Position numbers and translations under genes: made by a program. Positions 1 to 7,081 of a stretch of DNA of 22,195 nucleotides are shown piece by piece; within the stretch, counting starts at the first letter, position 1; each line of letters opens with the position of its first letter. The notes beneath the pieces were generated by a model that was not told the origin of the DNA, did not search any database, and saw nothing but the letters and a program-made list of their open reading frames with translations. Location: positions 1-22,195 of IMG/VR virus record IMGVR_UViG_3300020057_000165; one strand, given 5' to 3'. The stretch is from a virus.

Positions 1-754
1 GAGAAACATAAGTACAAAATGTTGCGCCGTTAACGGGAACTCCTTCATCGGTAGCAGCTGGTAGAATTCCCGGAAAAATAATTAGTTCATCCATCCACCC
101 TTGAAATGCTTCATTAGAAACCCCGTTGTTTTGAGAAGAGTTTCCTCCGACGGATAAAGTAACGCTGTGTGGATTGGGATAATTATCGGCAACGCTATTT
201 ACAACTGAACCATATATTTCAGAATTAACTTTAAAAGTATAATTATCTCCTGCTTTACTAACCTCTATTACATACCATTCGTTAAGATTTGGGATAAAAG
301 TATTCGTGCTCTTAATCTCAGTTGCAGCGGGAGCCCCTGCCCTAAAAGAAAAAGCAAGGTAACGAGGAGTACCTCCTGCCGGAAAAGCAGACCTTGAAAA
401 TGTCACAAAACTAAAAGCATTCTGAAACCAAGAAGCAAAAATTTCCGTAATCACTTGCGTCGGATCAGAATATTCTTGCCACTTAACTCGTGTTCTTATT
501 GTCCACCCATCAGCCCCTAACCAAAGAGAATTCCCAAAATCGGCGCTTGGGTTTACATTCCATCCGGCAACAGCACCCGCAGCCACTGGATCTGGAAAAT
601 ACGAAGAAGAAGAGCCAACAGCCGGATCATCCGTGCTTAATACAGCCCCACCCTGTCGAGTCACGGCACGGGCATAGCTAGAACTATCAACTGTTGTCGT
701 CTGACCATTTGTTCCTTCAAACATAAGATGTAAAAGATAAGGACTCGCTGGCAT
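1..754 (-). CDS. LamG/concanavalin-A-like protein, partial (C-terminus beyond window)
   Basis: An open frame runs from an ATG at 754-752 to the window's left edge (about 251 codons, no stop), so the gene is cut. Its start overlaps the stop of the nozzle gene (TAATG), which implies translational coupling. The protein opens MPASPYLLHLMFEGTNG and later contains NEWYVIEV and GWMDELIIFPG. These match the usual end of LamG-like (concanavalin-type jelly-roll) domains, where 'W..v.v' strands precede 'G.iDel.i'. The family commonly binds carbohydrate or cell-surface ligands. From its position after the nozzle I infer a tail-associated or receptor-binding protein. No signal peptide or membrane segment is seen. 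The LamG call is by motif only. Confidence 0.7.
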   Translation of the reverse strand, partial: MPASPYLLHLMFEGTNGQTTTVDSSSYARAVTRQGGAVLSTDDPAVGSSSSYFPDPVAAGAVAGWNVNPSADFGNSLWLGADGWTIRTRVKWQEYSDPTQVITEIFASWFQNAFSFVTFSRSAFPAGGTPRYLAFSFRAGAPAATEIKSTNTFIPNLNEWYVIEVSKAGDNYTFKVNSEIYGSVVNSVADNYPNPHSVTLSVGGNSSQNNGVSNEAFQGWMDELIIFPGILPAATDEGVPVNGATFCTYVS

Positions 755-3165
755 TAAGGAACCTCGAATAAAGAAAAGGTACTAGAAGATAGAACTAAAA
801 CATTGTATTCGTTACCATTAAGCTGGTGCGTCCCAACAACGGTGTCAATTCTTACCCTATCTCCGTTGACTAAGCCATGTCCGGCGGCCGTTATTACTAC
901 GGGACTCGACAAAGAGATGCCCGTAATGGTGATAGGATTGTCCAATGTAAGGCTACAATCAACACGAACGGGATCCCATTCGTATTTAAAATTCTCATCG
1001 GTAAAGTATTCTACGAATCTTTTAGTGGCCGATCCGATTCTGCGATTAACAATGACCCAGATTTGGTCAGCGGCACCCTCCTGCTGAATAATAGCAATGC
1101 TCTCAAAACTACCTGTTCCGCTGGCTCCGTCGCACGATACCGTTGCTCCGGCTACTATCCTAAACCACCCATTGACTTCTTGACGAACGTTTCTTGTTAA
1201 AACAGCAATCTGGCCATCACTGCGAACGATCCAGATGCGGTCATTTGGCGATTGCTGGCTGTCAAGATCGTAAGCTCCACCCAATTCGTGGCTTCCTCTA
1301 CCGGGTATATTTGTTGGAATTGGCGCATTTAGAATATGGTCGGCCATAAGTGTTGTGTCAACGGCGTCAACGGAGTCCACGTCAAACTGATAGCCTGACT
1401 CAAGAAATCTCTGTAAGTCGTTTTTTACATAATATGTGTAATTAAGCATGCGTTTTGCCTGAATATCGGCAGACCCGACAAATGTTTCACGTGGAGCATT
1501 GACATTGTCTGGTGTTATTGGCAATCCTTGGTTTCCGGAACCCACAACAAACACGCCACCGGTCGTTCCAAGCTGTAAACCTTTAGGACTAGAGGACAAC
1601 CACCGAATGGAAACAACGGTGTCCGCGTTTAACTCTTCGTCGATGGCGTCATCGTCGGTAGCCCCTTCTTTAAATAGCTCATAGGCGTACGGGACGCTTC
1701 CCCAAACCCCTCCTGGCTGGTATGTCGTATTTGCAAAATACAGCCTTCCTTCGTGGAATGTGCAATGCTTAGGATACCCACGTACTGCGCTCCACGAGCC
1801 TTCCGCCCATAAAAAATATGCGCTTGTTCCACCTATCGTTCCGGCAACCCCGTCCTCGTCTGTTTCCACCGTTCCTGTTACTTGGGTGGAACTCGTAAAG
1901 ACTGTGATTCGGACAATCCCGGTATTAACTTTCCAAAGAGAATTGACATGCCCTGCCTGAAAAATTGCAGTAGATGCCGTTAAGACTGTTGTCCCTGTTG
2001 CACTTGATGGCGTGATCGTGGTTGCCCCAATATTATCATCGAGGAATGGCCCGCCTTTAAAGTTGACCTCAGCCTGCGTGAAGGTAGTGGCATTTGTTCT
2101 CTGCAACTTACGCACGGTGTATTGTCCAGTTGTCAGATACATGGTGTCAGCATTTTGGGTGGTTCTGATATTGTTTAAATACGTGTTAGCAAAAGGGGTG
2201 GCTAATTCTATCGGGGAAGAATCGGAAAATGCAGATGTCTCTGGGGTAAAGTTAGCAATTATTGATTCTCCGACCACAATTTGGAGCTCGTCAATCCAGC
2301 CATTCATTACATAGGAACCGTTGGCGGTCATAGCGCCAATGTCGAGAGCAACTGCTCTGGCGGTCAATGGATCGGCATCAACAGCGGTTGCCCCCTGCTG
2401 AACACCGTCTAAGAATAATCTAAAATTGCTTCCGTTGCGACTAACAGCCACGTGATACCAAGTATTAATTGCTATGGTTACGCTAACCGACATATCAACC
2501 ACGTTCCCGGAATCATAGTCTCTAAAGCGAAGTGACGTACCCTCAAATCCGAAATAAAGATAGCTACCACCGCCAGATACTCTTCCCAGGATCATATTGT
2601 TTCCAGATGTGTTGTTAAGCCTTACCCAAGCCCTAATTATAAAATCACTTGAGCCGAAATCCCAATCCGGAGAATCTGCGTAAGAAATATAATCGCCGGT
2701 GCCGTCGAACATAGCAGAAGCGCCACCAAACTTTGACTGCGCGGTGTCTATCTGAACATTGCCGGTTGCAACCCCGTTTCCGTGAGCTGACCCGGAAGAA
2801 TCCGGGAAAGTTGTTGCGGCATCGACACCGTTAAAATGAGTCTGTAGTTTTATGTTTGGATTAACCGCCGCTAGTTGTCCTCCGTCGGTGTAAAATCTAA
2901 AATAAAGATGACCAGCCTCAATAATATAATTTTGCTCTGTTGAATACTGAAACTTAAGAAGACGTGATCGGATCGAGCTTGTCTTGGTATCGGCAACGTA
3001 TCTCGTGCCGGGACGAAAGAGCACGCCACCTAGCTGATAGATAATAAAATTCTCCAAGGTCTCCGATGAGTTCGAGTATTTAGAAATATCAAAACGCCCA
3101 GCTGCCCGCGGACTTATCTCGCCATTGGTGAAATTATTAATGATCTGGTCTGGTTTCATTCCCAT
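754..3165 (-). CDS. Tail nozzle / tail tubular protein B-like, with inserted LamG domain
   Basis: 803 aa. The N-terminus (NNFTNGEISPRAAGRFDISKY, then TLENFIIYQLGGVLFRPGTR, residues about 11-55) carries the signature of short-tail nozzle proteins of the T7 gp12/'phage stabilisation' type: 'f..GEisP...gR.D..kY...c..leNf......G...rRpGtr'. Residues about 107-312 are a LamG-like insertion (FDGTGDYISYA, NTWYHVAVSRNGSNFRLFLDG, GWIDELQI). The C-terminal 50 residues (VVITAAGHGLVNGDRVRI...HQLNGNEYNV) resemble the beta-barrel repeats annotated in phages as 'E1 FCCH-like', which also occur in the adaptor gene. It lies downstream of a secreted-protein gene with 4 bp between. No good ribosome-binding site precedes ATG 3165; the third codon is also ATG, so the start could shift by two codons. 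Confidence 0.82.
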   Translation of the reverse strand: MGMKPDQIINNFTNGEISPRAAGRFDISKYSNSSETLENFIIYQLGGVLFRPGTRYVADTKTSSIRSRLLKFQYSTEQNYIIEAGHLYFRFYTDGGQLAAVNPNIKLQTHFNGVDAATTFPDSSGSAHGNGVATGNVQIDTAQSKFGGASAMFDGTGDYISYADSPDWDFGSSDFIIRAWVRLNNTSGNNMILGRVSGGGSYLYFGFEGTSLRFRDYDSGNVVDMSVSVTIAINTWYHVAVSRNGSNFRLFLDGVQQGATAVDADPLTARAVALDIGAMTANGSYVMNGWIDELQIVVGESIIANFTPETSAFSDSSPIELATPFANTYLNNIRTTQNADTMYLTTGQYTVRKLQRTNATTFTQAEVNFKGGPFLDDNIGATTITPSSATGTTVLTASTAIFQAGHVNSLWKVNTGIVRITVFTSSTQVTGTVETDEDGVAGTIGGTSAYFLWAEGSWSAVRGYPKHCTFHEGRLYFANTTYQPGGVWGSVPYAYELFKEGATDDDAIDEELNADTVVSIRWLSSSPKGLQLGTTGGVFVVGSGNQGLPITPDNVNAPRETFVGSADIQAKRMLNYTYYVKNDLQRFLESGYQFDVDSVDAVDTTLMADHILNAPIPTNIPGRGSHELGGAYDLDSQQSPNDRIWIVRSDGQIAVLTRNVRQEVNGWFRIVAGATVSCDGASGTGSFESIAIIQQEGAADQIWVIVNRRIGSATKRFVEYFTDENFKYEWDPVRVDCSLTLDNPITITGISLSSPVVITAAGHGLVNGDRVRIDTVVGTHQLNGNEYNVLVLSSSTFSLFEVP

Positions 3166-3169
3166 AGTT

Positions 3170-3697
3170 TTAAGTTATTATTGTAACGTTGTTGGATGAA
3201 ATAATAATATATCCGTTTGTGGCATCTAAAAACACCATGGTCACTGAGTCGCCGACAGCATCAAACACGACAGAACTAAATCCGAGCTTTGTTGTGGGCG
3301 TCAAAGTAAATGTCCCACCCGACCAAACCTCTGTGATTGTTATAGTGATGACCTTGCCAAGGATTGCATCCGTAAGGGTTCCGTTTGCTAAAGAAGGATC
3401 TCCGGAAATAGACTTTCGCACAAAAGCGTAGCTTCCTGAAACAGCCGTCTGTCCGGAAGTCATTGATGTCGCCCCGCCGTTAGCTAGGCCGGCGCTTAAA
3501 AGAAAGTAACTTCCATAATCTGTTAGTTGCCCTGTGGGAACGCGAACATCGACACATTTTTGATTAGAAACTGATCTCGCTTGATCTTCTAAGGTAATGC
3601 AGAAGTCGCGCGTTCCGGTCGTAGAATTATATTTAGACCCTGCAAAGCAATCGCTGTATTGAAAAAATAGGATTAAGAAAATAATAATTTTCAACAT
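3170..3697 (-). CDS. Secreted hypothetical protein, paralogue of the 6034-6531 gene
   Basis: 175 aa. The N-terminus MLKIIIFLILFFQYSDCFAG is a typical Sec signal peptide (Lys, hydrophobic core, cleavage after CFA). The mature part is beta-rich and low in charge. It aligns by eye with the product of 6034-6531: 'GLANGGATSM....FVRKSIS' against 'GYGNGGGTSM....VVRKAIS', and 'GKVITITIT...GTFTLTPTT...FDAVGDSVTM' against 'GQLITIRIT...GTFLLRPTT...FDGVDDSVTL'. The two are therefore paralogues. It sits between the adaptor and nozzle genes. The start codon has no visible ribosome-binding site and lies 3 bp after the adaptor stop, so coupling is likely. Function is unknown. A signal peptide is unexpected for a virion protein; an exported protein acting on the infected cell surface is one inference. 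Confidence 0.75.
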   Translation of the reverse strand: MLKIIIFLILFFQYSDCFAGSKYNSTTGTRDFCITLEDQARSVSNQKCVDVRVPTGQLTDYGSYFLLSAGLANGGATSMTSGQTAVSGSYAFVRKSISGDPSLANGTLTDAILGKVITITITEVWSGGTFTLTPTTKLGFSSVVFDAVGDSVTMVFLDATNGYIIISSNNVTIIT

Positions 3698-3700
3698 ATT

Positions 3701-4867
3701 TTAAAGTGGATGCCATGTCTGAGGGTTGGTCACATATTTTTCGCCGGTCATCATTTCCGTTTCCCATTGATCTTGGATCGGCTGGTCCGGTGTTCCCTGC
3801 GTCGAATCAACAGAAACAGCAGAAGGTAAAACCACGTCTAGATACATCCGCATCAACTGCTCTGACTTTGTCGTCGAGTTGGTGATAGCAAATGCGATCT
3901 CTGCCGCGAGCCGTGTAGATAGCGCTTGAGTAAACTTAGGAAAATATTTTGTCGTGTCGGTGACAAGTGCGGTGTATCTTAATTTGAGATCTTTCGAGTC
4001 AGCAATTATTTTATCGTCTTCGATTTGGAGCAACCCACCATAACTATTGCTTTGAGCGATTGGCTTAATAAAGTCAGCCGGCTTTTGATAAACAACCACA
4101 GCCCCCGAGTCTGTCGTTGCCAATTTTCCTGCCTTTAGAATTTGGCCTCCGGAAGTGTAAACCCCATAAGCCAAACCGTTTACATTAACCGCGGCGGTTG
4201 TATCTAAAGAAAACGTGTTTGCTGTGGCGTCGTCAACGATATAGAAATTCCCGTTGAGTTGGGTCATTCCAAGTACGCCTTGAATATAAACCCAATCGTC
4301 GTCAATAAATCCGTGAGCCACCGAAGTAATAACGACCGGATTAGCCGCGGTCGCCACGGTGATTAGAATAAGCGTTGTGTCATTCGCCAAGTAAATCTGT
4401 CCGCCTGCTGTATAAGCCGTGTAAGCATCCCCATCAATATCGACACCCGTGTCTTGATTAACAATTGCAAAGGTTGTGCGCGTGGCGCTTGTAACCACAT
4501 AGAAATTATCGTTAAGCTGTGTCATCCCAGATACCCCAACGATTTTTATTCTGTCTCCGTTGGCCAAGCCATGATCTGCGGATGTTATAACAACTGGCTC
4601 ATCGGCGGTCGCCGCGGTGATTGATGCAGGTGCATAAATTCTTTGATTAATTGTGCGCGTTACGTCGTCCGGAACAACAGCAGTTAAAGCCAGTCTCTTT
4701 TGCGCAAACGTCCACGGATGTTCAGATAAGACTTCTTTTAAAATTTCGTCGTATACCGCATTGATTGCGACGGCTTCTTGGGATCCCTCTTGAGTAAAAG
4801 AGGTTATCGGGCGGGCGCCCATCTTTTGCAGAGCCATATTAGCGATGACTAATTTATTGGCAGCCAT
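3701..4867 (-). CDS. Tail tubular protein A-like adaptor (gatekeeper) with two FCCH-like repeats
   Basis: 388 aa. Residues 1-60 (KLVIANMALQKMGA, YDEILKEVLSEHPWTFAQKR) match the start of T7 gp11-type adaptor proteins, which form the ring joining portal to nozzle. Residues about 290-360 (LKLRYTALVTD, FTQALSTRLAAEIAFAIT) match that family's C-terminal helical part. Between them, residues about 82-250 hold two tandem copies of a roughly 80-residue beta repeat: 'PVVITSxxHG......I.GV.GMTQLN.NFY.V..A...TF....' then 'Y.AYTxGGQI'. These resemble phage 'FCCH-like' repeats and probably form decorations on the tail tube. AAAGGAG lies at a good distance before ATG 4867. The start overlaps the end of the upstream membrane-protein gene by 14 bp. 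Confidence 0.85.
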   Translation of the reverse strand: MAANKLVIANMALQKMGARPITSFTQEGSQEAVAINAVYDEILKEVLSEHPWTFAQKRLALTAVVPDDVTRTINQRIYAPASITAATADEPVVITSADHGLANGDRIKIVGVSGMTQLNDNFYVVTSATRTTFAIVNQDTGVDIDGDAYTAYTAGGQIYLANDTTLILITVATAANPVVITSVAHGFIDDDWVYIQGVLGMTQLNGNFYIVDDATANTFSLDTTAAVNVNGLAYGVYTSGGQILKAGKLATTDSGAVVVYQKPADFIKPIAQSNSYGGLLQIEDDKIIADSKDLKLRYTALVTDTTKYFPKFTQALSTRLAAEIAFAITNSTTKSEQLMRMYLDVVLPSAVSVDSTQGTPDQPIQDQWETEMMTGEKYVTNPQTWHPL

Positions 4868-5936
4868 GGTTTCTCTCCTTTATCATAAAAATACAATAAG
4901 CTACAAATGCGACTAGGATTAGAACCGTCTGGATTTGCCTATCTGGAAAATGAACCAGAGAATTAGCGATGATCATAACCAAACCCGCAACACAATTAAT
5001 CAATCCCAGCCCTATCAGCTTCGACAAGAGTATTGCAATACCCGTTACCGCCAAGACAATGCTAAGAAAACCGGCCTCAAAGTAAAGCTGGATAAAGAAA
5101 TTGTGTGCTGTCTTCCACGGGAACGATGTTGGCATATTGCTTTTTATAGGAAAAATATATTTAAAGGAGCCGATACCCCATCCTGTTAAAGGCCGTTGAT
5201 TTGCCAGTTCAATTGCTTTGGCCCACACTCCGGCCCGCCCAAGATTGCTTAGGTTGCGTTCAAATTTATGTTGAGACACCCCAAAAGCAACAAAAACAAT
5301 TCCAGCAACGGCAAGAATAATTAAAGCTTTTTTCTTGGACTCATTAAAGGCAATGGATAGCCACCCGGCAAAGCCACAAGCTACGCCCCAAACCGAAAGG
5401 CAGATAACGCTAGCTAGCAAGGAAAATATTAAGTTAAGGCGGGAGCATGAAATAAGGAATGCGGATAAAACGACAAACATTGAGGCTGTCTGCATGGACT
5501 GGCCAATCAATCCTACGTAAACAGCATTTGTCATCCCGAAGTTATTAATAGGATCTCTCCCGAAGCATTGCATAGTCAGCATAAGAACATTTAAGAAGAG
5601 GATCGCCAAAAGGCATTTAAAGACTGGACTCCAATCCTTGATTTTAGTACACAGGATAAAGAAATAGCATATCGCAATCAAAGAAAAATAAGAAACAAAG
5701 GCCAGAAAAGGTGAAAATGCCAGAAAGCAGTTAATAAATCCGCCGACGGCAACGATCTTAACCACTAAATTTGTGTTTATGAATAGTGTTAGAAAACCAA
5801 AAAAACCAGAAACTAAAACCATCCACGGCCACAAATCATTAAGCACTGGTACTGAAAAATTAACGACTGGGATCGTCGCAAAAAAAGCAATTATAAATCC
5901 AACAAGGTACGGAATTATTTTTTCCATGATGAGCAT
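4854..5936 (-). CDS. O-antigen ligase/polymerase-like (Wzy/WaaL family) membrane protein
   Basis: 360 aa with about ten hydrophobic segments. Around residues 224-290 comes a polar stretch with the family hallmarks: GRAGVWAKAIE (Arg234), RPLTGWGIGSF (about 249-258) and AHNFFIQLYFEAG (His278), then further membrane segments. This Arg...GxG...HN..lq...E.G arrangement is characteristic of the Wzy/WaaL polytopic glycosyltransferases, which polymerise or ligate lipid-linked O-antigen on the periplasmic side of the inner membrane. It is embedded in the phage late operon between a secreted protein and the tail adaptor. By analogy with the Wzy of phage D3 it may alter host O-antigen to block superinfection; this is inference. 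It is slightly shorter than many host homologues (about 400). No clear ribosome-binding site precedes ATG 5936, and ATG 5927 is an alternative. Confidence 0.75.
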   Translation of the reverse strand: MLIMEKIIPYLVGFIIAFFATIPVVNFSVPVLNDLWPWMVLVSGFFGFLTLFINTNLVVKIVAVGGFINCFLAFSPFLAFVSYFSLIAICYFFILCTKIKDWSPVFKCLLAILFLNVLMLTMQCFGRDPINNFGMTNAVYVGLIGQSMQTASMFVVLSAFLISCSRLNLIFSLLASVICLSVWGVACGFAGWLSIAFNESKKKALIILAVAGIVFVAFGVSQHKFERNLSNLGRAGVWAKAIELANQRPLTGWGIGSFKYIFPIKSNMPTSFPWKTAHNFFIQLYFEAGFLSIVLAVTGIAILLSKLIGLGLINCVAGLVMIIANSLVHFPDRQIQTVLILVAFVAYCIFMIKERNHGCQ

Positions 5937-5946
5937 CTTGTGGGAA

Positions 5947-6023
5947 GAAAGACCCGGGCCTGAACTCCCGAATCTCCCTTCCCACGAGAGAAAGACACGG
6001 GCCTCATTTCCCGAATCTCCCTC
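5947..6023 (-). repeat. Imperfect tandem repeat, two units, 43-bp period
   Basis: The gap between the O-antigen-ligase-like gene and the secreted-protein gene contains two copies of a 34-bp stretch: 5947-5980 and 5990-6023. Each has GAAAGAC, CGGGCCT and TCCCGAATCTCCCT in order, and about 29 of 34 positions match. On the transcribed minus strand each copy gives CGGG...CCCG able to form a short stem, followed by GTCTTTCT. They could act as weak terminators or RNA-processing sites, or be a simple duplication. No ORF of note is seen here. Confidence 0.6.
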
Positions 6024-6033
6024 CCTTCCAAGA

Positions 6034-6531
6034 TTATTGGATCGTTACCGATCTACCGTCAACAACATACCACGCAGAATCCCACAACAATGTCACGCTG
6101 TCATCAACACCGTCAAACGCGATTGTCGTGTAATCCGAGCTTGGCGTTGTAGGACGTAGCAAAAACGTCCCAGAACCTGCACGGGCAGTAATTCTAATTG
6201 TTATTAATTGGCCTTGGTAAGAACCAGCCACCAAGGATCCAGCTAACCCAACCGTTGTGCTAATGGCTTTACGAACAACCGAATTCCCGACCGGAACCAC
6301 TGTATCGGTGTCGATCATAGACGTACCGCCACCGTTACCATACCCAGCCAGCATCAGGTTGAATGTTAATGTGCTACCATCGCTTGAGATCGCATTCCCA
6401 GCGTTACGGAAATTAAGATCTGTCGCGGTTCCTGCACCAGCGCCGTCCTTCTTTACACCGACCGCGGCAAAAGAGGGAGAGGCGAGAGTCAGCATCAAAA
6501 CCGCCAACAATAATACTTTGATTTTTCTCAT
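6034..6531 (-). CDS. Secreted hypothetical protein, paralogue of the 3170-3697 gene
   Basis: 165 aa from ATG 6531, chosen because GGAG sits 6 nt upstream (6538-6541) and because this start yields a clean Sec signal peptide: MRKIKVLLLAVLMLTLASPS then FAA before the likely cut. An upstream in-frame start would bury that signal. The mature protein is small, Gly/Thr/Ser-rich and predicted beta. It shares several blocks with the 3170-3697 product (GNGGGTSM, VVRKAIS, ITIRIT, GTFLLRPTT, DDSVTL). It follows the candidate decoration gene after a hairpin-bearing gap and precedes a tandem repeat and the O-antigen-ligase-like gene. Function is unknown. Export to the periplasm or surface of the infected host is the simplest reading of the signal peptide. 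Confidence 0.78.
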   Translation of the reverse strand: MRKIKVLLLAVLMLTLASPSFAAVGVKKDGAGAGTATDLNFRNAGNAISSDGSTLTFNLMLAGYGNGGGTSMIDTDTVVPVGNSVVRKAISTTVGLAGSLVAGSYQGQLITIRITARAGSGTFLLRPTTPSSDYTTIAFDGVDDSVTLLWDSAWYVVDGRSVTIQ

Positions 6532-6555
6532 TGTCTTCTCCATTTTTATTTTAAG

Positions 6556-6580
6556 AGGTCGTGACATTTTGTCACGATCT
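6556..6580 (-). other. Intergenic hairpin between decoration and secreted-protein genes
   Basis: TCGTGACA (6559-6566) and TGTCACGA (6570-6577) form a perfect 8-bp inverted repeat around a 3-nt loop, extendable by two or three pairs with one mismatch. On the minus strand it lies just upstream of the ribosome-binding site of the 6034-6531 gene. There is no U-run directly after it, so it may be an RNA-stabilising or attenuating structure, or an operator, rather than a strong terminator. Confidence 0.55.
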
Positions 6581-6587
6581 CCATGCC

Positions 6588-7019
6588 TTAATCGTGTGTG
6601 TAAAGAATAACCAGAGTAATAACGCCCGCAGTAGCGGTCGCCCCACCCGTGGTTAAAACGATTTGCAAGTCGTTCGTTCCGGTAGCAACATAACCGCGTC
6701 CTGACAACAGGGTCAATGCGTTTGCCGTTTGAAGACCCGTGCTCGCAGATGCGTAGCGGGTAGCAGACCCGTCATCACCAATCGAAGCGGTCAACGACAC
6801 TTGTGCCGTAGAAGACGACATCAAAATCGCTAGAATTGTAGATCCGTCCGGTAACGCATTGTTACCGAAAATGATGGTACTGCCGGACAATTCTACCCCG
6901 GTTAGCGTGATCTTGTCCACGTTGCATTTAACGCGACCATCGATCCATCCTTGTGGCTGGACGTTTGTCAGCCCACCAGCAGCGGCTGCTGCTGCAACTA
7001 GCCCTGAATATTCAACCAT
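6588..7019 (-). CDS. Candidate capsid decoration / minor head protein
   Basis: 143 aa, starting at ATG 7019 with AGGAGG at good spacing. Composition is rich in Gly, Ala, Thr, Ser and Val with alternating hydrophobic residues, as in an all-beta structural protein. No signal peptide, transmembrane segment or catalytic motif is seen. It begins MVEYSGLVAAAAAAGGLTN and ends VITLVILYTHD. I do not recognise the family. Its position directly after the major capsid gene, with an equally strong ribosome-binding site, is where decoration or head-stabilising proteins are usually encoded, so the call rests on context and composition only. Confidence 0.5.
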   Translation of the reverse strand: MVEYSGLVAAAAAAGGLTNVQPQGWIDGRVKCNVDKITLTGVELSGSTIIFGNNALPDGSTILAILMSSSTAQVSLTASIGDDGSATRYASASTGLQTANALTLLSGRGYVATGTNDLQIVLTTGGATATAGVITLVILYTHD

Positions 7020-7055
7020 GATAAAACCTCCTGTTTAATAACATTTTTATTAACA

Positions 7056-7080
7056 ACTTATTAACAGACTGTTAATAAGT
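7056..7080 (-). terminator. Perfect 11-bp hairpin just after the capsid stop codon
   Basis: ACTTATTAACA (7056-7066) and TGTTAATAAGT (7070-7080) are perfect inverted repeats with a 3-nt loop, one base downstream of the capsid stop (7084-7082, minus strand). The following minus-strand bases (TGTTAATAAAAATG) are AT-rich but not a classic U-run. It could be a leaky terminator or 3'-end stabiliser that raises capsid mRNA relative to downstream genes. The half-site TGTTAATAA recurs just after it. Confidence 0.55.
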
Positions 7081-7081
7081 A

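Noticed and set aside
803-2314. Several plus-strand ORFs of 60-107 codons opposite the nozzle gene
   Set aside because: They are antisense to a strongly recognised structural gene and show no ribosome-binding sites or domain features.
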